From: Argyresthia goedartella
Taxonomy: Eukaryota > Arthropoda > Insecta > Lepidoptera > Argyresthiidae
Direction: 5' to 3'
NCBI GenBank assembly: GCA_949825045.1
Contig: OX463832.1
Span: forward strand, 18,284,552-18,348,551
DNA: 64,000 nucleotides
The translations under genes were made by a program, and so were the position numbers. Under the pieces are notes generated by a model. That model was not told the DNA's origin and made no database searches. It saw nothing but the letters and a program-made list of their open reading frames with translations. The stretch's first letter is position 1; each line of letters opens with the position of its first letter. Of the stretch, positions 51,244-63,414 are shown piece after piece.

Positions 51244-51912
51244 GTGCTATCACTGGACTACTATTTTTTAAAGCTTATGAAAATTTTACTTGCAATATAT
51301 GTATTTATGTATGTATGTATGTTTGAGTATTAATCCCACAACCTATTTTATAGGTTGCTAACTTTCTGGACAGGAACGGAAATCTTTATCAGTACTGTAC
51401 AATTTATATTTATCAGATTAATAAATATTTATTAAGATATTTTAATAAAACACAATGACATTCATTTGACCTTCAATGATATCATCATAAGATGTATGAA
51501 AACATGTCTACAAAAAAAAAACAATGTGAAGCGTCAATTTATTCCCTGTAAAGTCTCTGATCAATAAGTGGCCTCTCGTGATTGTAGGTTATATTGTTAT
51601 ATTCAGCGTTTTGTTTTTATATTTTATCGTTTCGTTTTGTACTCACGACGGAACGGAGATGGTGTATGTGTTTGGGGTGAGACGATGTTTGTGCAAACCA
51701 ATGTTGCCATTTTTCTCAAAAACTACTAGTCCGATTTTGATGCGCTTTTCAGTGATAGGCTCGGGTTTGATTTGTGCATGTTCTTAGATAGGTGTTACGG
51801 TGACAACTCACCAGGGGGCGCTGCAGTAAACATTTGTTTGTGCAAAACTAAAACTATTAGTTTGATTCTGATGCGGTTTTCATTTTTTTTGTAATGGGTT
51901 TGTGGTTGATTA
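51244..51912. other. sequence downstream of gene B exon 2
   Basis: AT-rich, with a (TATG)n run near 51307-51323. No exon 3 or zinc-finger exon recognised. Confidence 0.5.
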
Positions 51913-52874
51913 GGGATCATTCAACAATTACGTGATCACCGGAAGGGGGGGGGGGGGGGTCGGATGCTTGTATATACATCAGATTATTGTGGGGGGGGGG
52001 GGAAATATCCATGATTACGTCATCTGCGCTTCGTTTCCGAAAATAAATTATATTTAAATATTTACGCTCACAATCTTTCATGTCTTATGAACATCGAAGC
52101 TGCAGACACTCCCGAGCTTCCCGTGCGGCGAAGTACTCGCATTATAGCCCGTCGTGGAGGTGAAGTACTAACCGAGCTGCAGGATGAGATCGGTGTCCCT
52201 CTGGATGTTGAGTGGGTTCCGGCGCCTCCCGACGACTCCGGATCAGAAGAGGATCCCGAGGATGACCTACCTCTTATTCACCTCATCAAAGATGTACCTG
52301 AATGGTCTGCGTCTCCATTTAGCCAGGAATAGTCTGTATTCTTATTCTTAATCATTTTATTTAAAAATGACTGACGTAAATAAATATTAAAATGTGTAGG
52401 TACATGTTCCTGTCAAACGTCAATTTACGTTCCTGTTTAATTTGTTCCTGTTAAACGTAGATTTAGAATAACACTAGAATATGTAATAATCACTTAATTA
52501 ATAACTTGTTAAACGTAACTTTAAGTTACGTTAGTCACTAATAGTGAGAAAGAGTTGATTTTATTTCGTCGTTTCAATGAATACTAACGAAAGTATCTAT
52601 TTTATTGATATAACTATACTATGCATGATATACTTATGCATTTTGACAAAATGACACACACTCTTCCCAAATTTAGGTCATTTAAGACCTACAGAAACAT
52701 GACATACGTGTCAGTGCTAATAAACAGCAAAAATTTTAAGCACGGACGAAGATTACGTAATCAAGGCGAGGGGGGGGGGGGTAAAAACTAAAGATTACGT
52801 TGTGATCACATAAGGGGGGGGGGGGGGGGGTTAAAAAACGGCCAAAAATGATCACGTAATTGTTGAACGATCCC
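51913..52874. mobile_element. Harbinger-like DNA element with 26-bp inverted ends and long G runs
   Basis: GGGATCATTCAACAATTACG and six more bases at 51913-51938 are inverted at 52849-52874 with one mismatch. They are flanked by TTA on both sides. A TTA/TAA triplet duplication is typical of PIF/Harbinger. The plus strand has four runs of 10 or more G near both ends. It contains an 81-codon ORF. Superfamily is inferred from the duplication alone. Confidence 0.65.
52087..52332 (+). CDS. 81-aa acidic protein ORF inside the DNA element
   Basis: ATG start. It begins MNIEAADTPELPVRRSTRII with a basic patch (RRSTRIIARR), followed by a strongly acidic part (PPDDSGSEEDPEDDLPLIHL), and ends at TAG. 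Base composition is more GC-rich than the flanks. Not recognised; it may be a remnant of a transposon protein or captured sequence. Confidence 0.35.
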   Translation: MNIEAADTPELPVRRSTRIIARRGGEVLTELQDEIGVPLDVEWVPAPPDDSGSEEDPEDDLPLIHLIKDVPEWSASPFSQE

Positions 52875-53279
52875 TTAGTGAGGGTTCATAAATTGGTGTT
52901 ACGGTAGGAACTCACTAGGGGCCACTGCAGTGATATTGTTTATATTAGCTACTAAATCTTAAAGAAACTCGATAGAAATTTCTTCTAGGGGGCACTGCAG
53001 TGATATAGTTTATATTAGCTACTAAATATTAAAGAAACTCGATAGAACTTTCTTGATCACAATACAGTGAGGCCTCACTTGTGCGCTGCGTTGCGTCGCG
53101 TCGTCTATTTTCCATACTTTTGACAGTGGCATGTCACTGTCAAATATTTGGAAAAAGTCGAGGACAGATGGGGCCTCCCCCTCAGTGAACCAAGTATTTA
53201 TATGGGAAAGGGAGCAAAAGACGATGGCTACTTTATGGCCTTTCTTCTGTGTCCTCGGTTTGCGACCGGCGGCCTATAG

Positions 53280-54850
53280 TTTGTCTCAATCGCTCTAATT
53301 ATTCCAACGCTATGCTGTTATGTGGGCTGTTAAAAAGTTTTGTTTGATCTAGATCGGTAATTACTACGCCGTCTAAAGATCGTACTCTACTAAGCGCCAC
53401 ATAAGCTTGTCCTTTGGCGAATGTTTTTGGTCCAAGAATATAACTGCCTTATTGACTGTAGTGCCCTGTAGTTTATGCACGGTAACGGCCCAACTTGATA
53501 TCAGTGGAATCATAACTCTCTCTATTTTTCCCGAACCTTTATTCCCCTGAAAACAAACACTCGCTGGAGCTATGTTCACCCAACCATTTCATCTTGGCGA
53601 CTTCTGCCGATGGAACGGTCATCAAAATCAACGAGGACTTTCTTAGGCAGCTCTCCGTCTTCCAATTGGTCTCTCCGTAAGTCTTCCCACTCAAACCCAC
53701 GAACTACCCCCATTTGCCGTTAACTAAGCCTTCGCTGACCCTAACATTCATTCGTAGCATCACTTGTGTACCTATATCTAGCTTTATGTGGGATACTAGG
53801 CCTCCTGTATTATTAGGGTCCATTGGAACCGCAACAGGTGGAGGTTTTTGACCGTAGTTATTGGGTTCCCTAGACTCGTCTCGAGCATTTATCGCGTATA
53901 ATTTCGTTGTTACTTTAGACAACATTGTCTGATTGTACGCAATTACGAGTTGTATGGTGGGATATATCCGAATAGCTTCTCCGCCGGCAAAAGTTTCCTT
54001 CTTATGGAACACGAGTCCTCTCCAAAAGTAGCTGATATTGCTCCATCGTTAGCTGACCCGCCCGCAAATTGTTGAGCAAATCTACAAAGCCCGTATCGTT
54101 TTGTTGACGCGTGTTGCGTGTCAGCTCGGAAAACCCAAAATACCTCCACAGATGCGGCTCTCCATGGAAATGGGCTGGTAACTTAAAACAATAACTCCAT
54201 TTTACAGGTAGGTAATTGCATCAAATCACCAAAAGCAAGTATATTTACACCGCCAAAGGGAGAGTCATTATTTTTCAACTCCTGAAGCCTCAAGTGGATA
54301 CACCGCAACATTTCATAAGAGACCATAGAAATCTCATCGATAATTAACCAGCGGATTGTTTACCATTTGCGTCTCAGATCTTTTAAACGCTGACCCGTTA
54401 ATTGTTGATGAGTAGTCGCTGAACCTTTTTCGATACCCAGTGATAACGCACTGTGAAGTGTTCGCCCATTCACTAGGCGAGCTGCAACTCCAGTAAGGGC
54501 AGTGTCTTCAACAAAACACGGCCGAAGTAAAGAAGGTACAGTCTGTTTGTAACATCTTTTAATCTACTCTACTTGCTTTCAGGGTGAAAGTTTTACCAGA
54601 TCCCGCTCCGCCTGTTACAAACAATTTCATGGTATCATTTGGTGGCTCTTGGTGTCTTATTTCTGTATTGATCTTTGTTGTATTAGTATTCATTAAATTT
54701 CTTTGGTCCACATTCATACTTGACATTATCGTCGAAAACTCTGCGTCCGATATCACACGATTGTCAATGTCACCTAAATCATCATCTTGTATTTCTACTT
54801 CGACCATATTAGGATCGAAACCTTCAACAATTGCGCGTTCTTCGCGCATT
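53280..54850 (-). pseudogene. PIF1-type helicase of a Helitron-like element
   Basis: The minus strand carries, in order, Walker A (VTGGAGSGKTFTLK), DEISMVSYEMLRCIHLRLQE (motif II), VNILAFGDLMQLP, AIRIYPTIQLVIAYN, SSWAVTVHKLQGTTVNKAVI (motif VI region) and YVALSRVRSLDGVVITDL. This is the PIF1 family order. Helitron proteins fuse such a helicase behind a rolling-circle nuclease. At least four indels split it. The nuclease domain was not found; possible N-terminal modules lie at 61532-63290. Confidence 0.8.
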
Positions 54851-54859
54851 TATATTTGA

Positions 54860-57359
54860 AGTGTTTTCATTTGGGTTTCCCAGAGCTAAAACTTGAGCAA
54901 TAACTTGTTGAAGTTCAGTTTGTACAGTTTGAAAACGTTCAACATCTTCACCCGGCTGTAGAGGTCGTAGTAAGTTGCTTTTAGCCATATAAGCATCATC
55001 AGAACTTTATATTTATATTTTATTTATTTGGGAAGCCAACACAATATACAAAATACTTCTTAGGTTATGCATCTACGTTATCTATATCTAGTTGAGCATC
55101 GCAATCATAGACTAACTCAGCATGCTACACAAATATTCTATTAAAAATCAAATATTGTATTATACACTAGAACATCTCTAAATTCAAATTATTATTATTT
55201 TTATAAAATTCATTATTAATTTATAAAACTTTCATGTACTTCATTTTCTTAAAATAATTGAAAAAGTATTACATTAATGTTTTATATTTACAAGAATAAA
55301 ATACTGTAAAACTTAAATTTTTCAATGTAAACATAAACTTGATCAAAGGTTGGACGTTAAAAGTACAAATATCATTCAATTCATTATAATAATTTCTAAT
55401 AATTATTATTTACAAAATACCTATTTATATACAACATAAAAGTTTTTACACAAATATAAATAAAAACAATATTGCTCAGTTTCCAAACAGTGTAAAAATA
55501 AAAATAAAGAAGAAATGGCATCAATTAATTTACACGTATACATTTTTTGTGCAAAAAGATTTATATAAAACAAAGAAAATGGATAAAAACTTACAATATG
55601 ATTAAAATCAGTTAAAGATTCGGCTTTTCTCGGATATCATCGCCTAAATCCGGAGACGGAAATGACACGAAGTACATTACCGCGATTTCTTTTAGGTAGC
55701 ATTCAATTTGAGGTATCATAAACGCAATGTATAGCACTTGCCAAGATGACATTACTAACAGGTAGACCTAAGAAATTTATTTTGCAGAAGCGACGTGAAT
55801 TTGAACATTAATAACATCTATATATGGGACCATCTCGGAAGTGTACCCTATCAAATACAAAAACTCCGGTTGCTTCACAAACCCTGTCCAAATATTTCTT
55901 GATAATACTTACTTTCTTCTTTTTGAAATAAATTAGCTTCTTTTCTAAAATAGTTATATATAATATTTACAATTTTACGAAATTGAGCATCAATTTTTTT
56001 ACCACGCTTTAAAGGAGTTAGCCAAAAAAAACCCAGAATCGCCACAAATTTCATATATGCCGTTTTTATAGGCATAATATGTACATCAAAAATATATAAT
56101 AAGTTACTGCAAAAACGACGTGTTATACCAAATATTTTAGATTAATGAAACAACAAAAAATATTTTAAACTCACACCTAAGCTATGCGGTACCACGTTAA
56201 CACATGGAGGTTTCACACAAAAACATGCAACCTTCTTGGAGTCAGCCTGGCATCACGTGAAGACATGGCTAGGCGAGCAAAAAGTCGGGAAGATGGTGTC
56301 ACACACCGTATTTAAAAAAAATAGGATTTTGGCGGGCGTTCAGCTGATTTGTATAGAGTAGTGAAAAATAAAGTTGCTCCGATCAAATCGGTCTCATAGT
56401 GAAAGCTGCTGAGAATCATGTCCCTAACAATCCCCTTAAATACGACTATACCTTTCTGTTACACCCTGTATATTAAAGGGCATTAAAGTGACAGCGATAA
56501 CATAAAATTCAAGAAAAATAAATTTATGTATATAGTATCATATCTTCTATACTACATCGTTTCGGGGGCTGATTTTTTTAAAAACATAATAGTTTGACTA
56601 TAGTGAACCCATTTTTATAGATTTCGTCGCTGGTGATTCTGGGTTTTTTTTCTATGACCTTTTGTCCAAGTCCTTTGTTGAAGCTATGATACATAACTAT
56701 TGTAAGTTAATTTTGATAAAATTTGATAGAATCGAATATTTTCACGAATGAAATTAGCGTTCATAAACATAAATGTATCATGTACGTCACACTGTTTTTA
56801 TTGACACTAAGAAGGCAGACTGTCAAAATAGTCAATTAATTTTCTTATTTCAATATAAAGGTTGTATTAATTTTGAGCTACAAAAGAGGTTTTGTTGCTC
56901 ATATCGTTCTTGTATTGTATTCAATAAGACAACGAGTAAAATAATTAAAGGTCATATCTGTAAATTGATAACTCTATGTGAGAGATGAGGGATTCACGAC
57001 AATTTCCGAGGTTGGCCGAATCGTTAACTGATTTTAGTCGTATTGTAACTAATTTGATTGCAATCATAATGTATATATGTAACTACATTATTAAGTATAT
57101 TTTGACAAATAAAAGTTTTTAATTTTCTTCTTAAAATGGCAGGCTATCTTTATAAATGTCAAGTTTCATATCTTTAGCTACAGGTATTATATAGATTTGT
57201 TATCCGATTGATTGGTGCTGATGCACCTAAATTGGTATTAGTATGATTTCGCCTGAATGGTGTATAGTTCTTTGGTCTAAAATTGTGTTTTGGTATAGTA
57301 AAAGGTATGTTTTCGACTAGCTGATGTGAATCCATTTATTAATAATCTTGAATAAAAAG
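54860..57359. other. very AT-rich stretch inside the Helitron-like region
   Basis: It may hold non-coding or heavily decayed parts of the element. A minus-strand fragment at about 55650-56075 (RKIVNIIYNYFRKEANLFQK, then EATGV-like sequence after a shift) resembles the helix-turn-helix start of a DDE transposase, but this is weak. Nothing else recognised. Confidence 0.35.
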
Positions 57360-58205
57360 CATAAATCTAACATATCACGGCGGTCCGCTAGAGAGAGCGT
57401 TTTATATATGTTGAGCTGTTTCAGGTATGAATTATGACTCTAAAGAGTGTGCTCACCTAAACTAACATTGCGTAGAAATTTCTTCTGTACTCTTTCAATT
57501 CGTTCTGAATGATAAGGGTTCCATGCTATGGTGGAATACTCCAAGGTGCTTCTCACCAATGAATAATAAAGGCTCAATACGTTAATGGGCTTTTTGAAAC
57601 TTTTCGTTGTACGAAGTATTAGACCAGTAATCTTGAATGCGCTTTTAATGGTTTTGTCAATATGTGTAACAAACGTGAGTTTACTGTCCATTGTCAACCC
57701 CAAGTCCCTTATATCAGATCTTCTAGTCAGGGCTATGCCATTGATGTGATAACAAAATCCGTGTTATTTACAGGACTTTTTCTGGTGTAAGAGACAACAA
57801 AGCACTTATTTATGTTTAAAGTCATTTTATTTAAGTGACACCAGACTGTCAATCTGTCCAGATCCTCCTGTAGCAATTCAGCATCTTTTCACTCTCTATT
57901 TTTCGGTATAACTTTAATTCATCCGCATAAAGGAGGAAATCACTATTAAGAAAGCAATTACCGATGTAATTTATAAAAATGTTGAATAGGAGAGGGCCAA
58001 GGCGAGAACCTTGTGGCACACCAGTTCCAGCAGTGAACTCCGTCACTTCATAACCACCAACCACAACTTTTAGTTTCCGATCAACTAAGTATGTATTAAA
58101 CCATTTTCAAAAACTAACTTCGAATCCATAACCTCGTAACTTTTTATAAGCATGGAGTGGTCAACTAAGTTGAATGCTTTCGACAAATCTGTATAGATGG
58201 CGTCA
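57360..58205 (-). pseudogene. LINE K reverse transcriptase, C-terminal part
   Basis: Minus-strand pieces: DLSKAFNLVDHSML, TGVPQGSRLGPLLFNIFINY, FLLYADELKLYRKI (YADD changed to YADE), then LTMDSKLTFVTHIDK and STLEYSTIAWNPYHSERIER. Many stops. Its 5' part is at 60785-61300; LINE L is inserted between. Confidence 0.75.
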
Positions 58206-60784
58206 ACTTTCATATTCATATTCATATTCTTTATTGCACAGAAAACATACACAGACAGTTACAATAAATTTTATAGGCAAAGGCGAGCTTATCTCTAAAA
58301 AGAGATTTCTTCCAGCAAACCTAGGCAAGACAGGAGTGTTTATGAAAAAGGACAGTCCTAGTGCGCAATAAAACAGTATACATACGTACGAAAATTACTT
58401 TTAAAATATAAATAAAATATACCTAATAAAAAATATATATATCTCAACTATATAATACACTAGATAGCATGCACATATATAAACTACAAAATATCATACA
58501 TATACTTACATAAATATGATACTAAGTACGAAAGAGAAAGGAAATACGCTTTCAATCTTCTCTTAAAAGTGAAAATTGAGGGACTATCCCTAATAGTGCA
58601 GGGAAGTGCGTTCCACAGTCGGATTGCCCTTAACCTAAAAGAGTGTTTGTAGGCGGCAGTTTTATGCCGAGGAGTTGACAGGAGAGACACCGTGTGGGAT
58701 CTCCGATTACTATCCCTGGGGAAAAGAAACTCAAAACGTTTTCGAAGATATGTGGGGTAGCGGGGATTTCGCAAAATATTGAATAGATAAGAGAGAATGT
58801 GCATATCACGGCGAAGACGGATCGGAAGCCATCCCAGCTCCTTGCGATACTGGGAGACATGGTCGTACTTGCGCAGCCCGTAGACAAACCGAATCCCAAG
58901 GTTTTGGAGTCGCTCGAGTTTATTCAGTTGTTCTTCGTTCGCACTGACCCAACAAGCATCCGCGTAGTCTATTAAAGGTAGTAGAAGGGACTGAACAAGG
59001 GTGATTTTAGTCTGCCGCGGCAGGAAGTACTGCAATCTCCGTAGGGAGTAAAATGACGCAAAGACTCGTCTGCTGACCTCACAAACATGGGGCGACCAGG
59101 ACAGCAAGTTATCAAATATAACCCCAAGATTCTTAGCTTTCTCGCTGTAGGTGATTATCGTACCCTCATACATCACAGGATCGACGGGGATATTTTGTAT
59201 TGTGTTAATTGAGTGCCGTGTACCCATAATCATGGCTTGAGATTTTGCCGTATTGACAAGCAGCCCATATGAAATTGCCCATTTACTGATGTTATCGAGG
59301 TCAGCATTCAACGCCTCTACGGTCAGATTTACATCACTAAGAGAGAAGTGCCGATATATTTGAAGGTCATCTGCGTAGAGATGATAAGAAGAAGTAAGAA
59401 CGTCGGAGATGGAGTTAATGAATACTGAGAAGAGAAGAGGAGAAAGGATACCACCCTGCGGAACACCCGCGGAAAGATTACACCAGTTCGTTGAGATCTC
59501 CTCAAACCAGAGAGCCGAGTGCGAGGAGACTCTGAGCGATTTTAGAATTTCAACCAGGATATCGAAATCGACGCAGTTGAAGGCGCTACTGAAATCAAGC
59601 AGTGTGAGAACCGTAAGCTGCTTCTGATCCATGGCTAATTGAATGTCATCGGTGACTTTAAGCAATGCCGTGGTAGTACTGTGACCCGGCCTGAAACCTG
59701 ATTGATATGGATTTAATAAGTTTCTAGAGGAAAGGTATGAGGAGAGCTGACAGTGAACAATTGATTCTAGGACTTTGGAAAGGATAGGCAGAATAGATAT
59801 GGGACAAAAATCATTAAAGGAGACGGGATTGGACGATTTAGGTAGGGGAATCACAAGTGCCTTTTTCCACTGAGAGGGGAAGCAACCTTGTTCAAGCGAT
59901 ACATTAATTATGTGGGTAATGATCGGTAACAGCTCCTCAATGATACAGGTTATCATCTGAGAACAGATCTTGTCCTCACCAATGGCTTTCGACGAGATCG
60001 CTAAGATTGTCCTCCTTACTGCGCCGATTCCGACACGGTTGAAGTTGAAGGGTGAGTTGTGGGCTGCGGTCTTGGACCGTAGGTTACGAAGGGTAGCTTC
60101 CTTGACGAGGGGGTCCATCACGACTGGGGGATTAGCAAAATAATTGTTGAGACCGTTGAGGTTGACATTTCCAGCAGCCAAGTCCTGGGACTTACCTACA
60201 CCAAGAGTCTTCAGGAATTTCCAAACCTGTGCTGGAGTATAGCTCTCAATACACTCGTAGATATGACGACGTTTGGCATCACGACACAGACGAGTGCAAC
60301 GATTGCGGAGGCGTTTGAAAAATAAAAGATTCTCGTCGGTCGGATCCACCTTATATCTACTCTTGGCACGGTTTCTCTTGGCCATCAGGCTCTTGATGGT
60401 GTCAGTAAGCCACGGCGCAGGAAGGTGCTTAACCTTAACCCTCTTGACCGGAGCGTGCTTATCAAACAAGCTCAGGACAACAGAGTTAAAGTTTTGGACT
60501 TTGTCTTCAACGGTCTCGCTACCAACAACAGAGGACCAGTCGACGGAGGCGGCATCTGATTTAAGGGAGTTAAGATCCATGCCCTTGAAGCTACGTATGT
60601 CGAGGAATTTAGCTGCACGCTTGGGAGGCCTTAACTTGAATGAGAGGTAAATCAAATCGTGATAGGAGAAGGGTGCGTTAAGTTGGCCATGCACAGCAAC
60701 CTTGGATAAGTTAGAAGTAATCATCAGATCTAGAAGAGAGGGGGTGCAGTGTGGTTGAAAGTGGGTGGCACACAGGGTAAGGAT
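58206..60784 (-). mobile_element. LINE L: long intact RT frame, nested in LINE K
   Basis: The open frame 58484-60907 (807 codons) consists of about 40 LINE K codons and then LINE L without a stop. L contains the endonuclease end (PSLLDLMITSNLSKVAVHG), RT motifs (ISILPILSKVLESIV, QSGFRPGHSTTTALLK, LLDFSSAFNCVD, LSAGVPQGGILSPLLFSVFI, YHLYADDLQIYR) and the C-terminus. YADD is intact, but the AFD motif reads AFN and a segment before AGVPQGG is deleted in frame, so function is doubtful. The tail is (TATGAA)n at 58208. AAGTTGA at both ends is a likely target duplication. Confidence 0.85.
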
Positions 60785-61300
60785 GTGTTCAACTTGTTTT
60801 CTTTTGTCTATAAGTTCCGATAAGTCATTGACGTACAGAGCTAAGTTCGTCATAGTCGACCTGCCTTCTATTAAACCATGTTGGTTGGACACAAATAGAT
60901 GCTTCATACGCTAAGTGATGACTGGACAGATGACCGACTCGAACACTTTCGCAAAAACACAGAGTCTATATTTAGCTATATCATTTCTGTCACCATTCAC
61001 ATGGGAATAACTCTTGATTCTTTCCAAAGTGATGGGAATACACCCTCCTTAGGCAAACTGTAAAATATTGTAGTTAGTGGAACTGCTAGTCTAGAGGCGC
61101 ATTTTTTAACAAAAATGGGATTAATATTATCTGGGCCAGCACCCTTATTTGCATTTCTCGCCATTGCGATAATATCGCTACAGGCACGTTGCCAGTAGGC
61201 ATTGGAACCTCTTGAACTGCGCATATTCAAATGTAGGTTGTCAACTAGACCTTCAGGTCTGTTGTTTCCTTGTCGCATTCTCAATACAACTCCAACGTTC
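60785..61300 (-). pseudogene. LINE K reverse transcriptase, N-terminal part
   Basis: Encodes ANKGAGPDNINPIFVKKCAS, LPKEGVFPSLWKESRVIPM, then after shifts HGLIEGRSTMTNLALYVNDL and SELIDKRKQV. It continues at 58205 across the inserted LINE L. It lies inside the Helitron-like region. Confidence 0.7.
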
Positions 61301-61531
61301 TGCTATGCCTTATAAAACCATCCATCACAGAGAGGGCATAAAGAAGATAATCGTTGCGCTGAAATCTTGTATCTTCACTCATTATTCTTGCTTTTAATAA
61401 TCCAAGGGAGTAATATGATAATTTCTTGTTTTATGAAGCCTATTTTACCCTTTCGGAAATAAGTAGAACCTACTCAATTCTTCGGCTCTTTTTTCGTTAT
61501 TCATATGTAAAGGCGGGGCAGTCTTGCTTCT

Positions 61532-62270
61532 CTAATCGTGCAGCGGTATATTGTTAGGGTCGCTTTCTATAACTGTTCTAGCTTGAGGAATGTGTTCATC
61601 AATAGTCCGCAAAATTGACGTCGATACAATAATATAATTTTCTTCGCATTTTTGTGTTCTGCAATTAGAACCATAATTACCAAAGTTATTTGTATCCGGC
61701 GGGTTTTGCTGCCTTGACAGGTTTTGCAAATTAACCAAAATTCCTGTCAATGTGTACTGGTTTGCATTACGAATGTTACCTGATTTAGGTATCACATTTT
61801 TAACCAAAGTGTACAAAGTGCCTTCGCAAAGAAATTTGATAGCGCAACTTTTACCATTTTGTGCGAATCAAACACAAAACACGAATTGCCTGTTTTAAAA
61901 ATTGCAATTGAAATCCTGTTGGCTGTTAAAATTCCAGTCGTACTTGTCAAAGAATCTACGTTTTCCATTTTGAAGGTTTGGAAACTCATCATCTGTGTTA
62001 TCAATAAAAAGATGTCCACTATTGGTCTTTTCTTCCATTTCAATGCATATGTTACAAATATGCGAAAACACTTTGAATTGCGATTTCAATTCATGTGGTT
62101 TGAGATATTCATTCTCAATTATATTAGGCACATTAAGAGTATTGATACTTTCAATGTACAGATTATCGACCACAATCAAAATAATATCAATGACACCAGT
62201 GTCCACAAAGTTATATCTATAATTTTGCTGGTGGCTATTGATACAGCTGCTGCGGCTGTGCATTGTTTTC
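61532..62270 (-). pseudogene. transposon protein segment with FVFDSH (tegument-protease-like) motif
   Basis: Frames on the minus strand encode LTSTTGILTANRISIAIFKT and GNSCFVFDSHKMVKVALSNF. The RxSIAI.K...FVFDSH pattern is known from cysteine-protease-like domains (herpesvirus-tegument type) carried by Helitron-like and related transposon proteins. Only the His-containing core is visible; the Cys part is not found. Frameshifted. Confidence 0.5.
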
Positions 62271-62424
62271 CACGACTTTCTTCCCTAAATGTATCATGTC
62301 CCTCATTAAAAGATCCTCTTAGAATTTCACGTCCATTACCAATGTCTATAAAACAACTGGTGGTTTGTTGTGGTAGCTTCGCTATGGGATCTTTCAGTGC
62401 GAATTTGTGGAGTGGAGTCGGCTG

Positions 62425-63290
62425 CTATTTGGCAAATATCTCTGATATTAAAATGCACATTCGAGTAATCAATTTGTACATTTCTGAATAGCTGATTGTT
62501 TTCTTTGAGCCAATGTTATGCTGAATCTCAACCGAAAACTGACGTTGTCTTTGGACCGATTCAAATTCGCAAACGATGACTATTCCAGCTGAAGACATTC
62601 TCAGAGGTAGCTGTTCAGCAATCTCTTCCAGATCTTGGCCAAACAATACTGCTTGGCATTGAAAGACATATTGTCCGAATCGTCCCGCGAGTTTTATTAT
62701 CTTTATCAAAGGAATAACTCGAGATATAACCGCTTTTCCATATCTAATAGACAAGCAATTTTCTGAGGTATGGTATCTAAAAACATGCTATTCCAATATG
62801 CTTGTGTTGGCATTCTTACTCCCCGAACACTGTTAGCACACCTGTTACACATAGTAATACGCGCCGCTTCTCCTTTTAATTCCCCGGGTAACACATTTGC
62901 TACTATTGGCAACTGACTATCAACTGCAGTTGTTTGTATTTGGTAGCACCGTTTCCCACAAACAATACAAATAACGTCCGATATTTGAAGATACTCACTT
63001 CAAATTGACGTAGCTTTTCCCTGTAATTTGTATTATATGTGTGCTGGTGTTGGAGACTTGTTTGTCGTTTACGCATGGTCTCATTGAGCCGCCGGTCAGA
63101 ACGCAATGTGTTTTATTTATGAAGTCTTTCTTCACGCCTTTCAGCGCTCTCTTGACTTCTCAATTAAGCTATGGGAGATGTGCTGGCAGAAATTCTCGCT
63201 TGATGTTCATCAACGCTCTCTTGGCTTCTTAGTAAAGCCATGCAAGAAGCATTGGCTAGACATTTTCTTTCCTTTTCATGATCTTTATTA
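62425..63290 (-). pseudogene. N-terminal module of a Helitron-like protein (DUF6570-like)
   Basis: Minus-strand pieces: QHTYNTNYREKLRQFE, ITMCNRCANSVRGVRMPTQA, YWNSMFLDTIPQKIACLLDM, RVIPLIKIIKLAGRFGQYVF and AVLFGQDLEEIAEQLPLRMS. A CxxC pair followed by a MEKRLISR.IP..KI..L...GQ pattern is typical of the segment at the start of many animal Helitron/PIF1 proteins. Orientation agrees with the helicase at 53280-54850. Several stops and shifts. Confidence 0.6.
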
Positions 63291-63362
63291 ACATGAACCC
63301 TTTTCCGAACACGATCATCATTGCTGGTTGGACTCCGATTATTACGTTTTTTTTATACATGG

Positions 63363-63414
63363 CGCTAACTTTTTTAGTTTTCCGACCTAGGTCGGAAAAC
63401 TAAAAAAGTTAGCG
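63363..63414. repeat. perfect 52-bp palindrome, no spacer
   Basis: The left arm runs from CGCTAAC to CCGACCT; the right arm is its exact reverse complement from AGGTCGG to GTTAGCG. Twenty-six base pairs per arm, centred at CCTAGG. Confidence 0.98.

Noticed and set aside
61859..62491. 210-codon plus-strand ORF
   Set aside because: AT-rich and hydrophobic, opposite to the transposon frames that carry the FVFDSH and DUF6570-like motifs; most likely a shadow.
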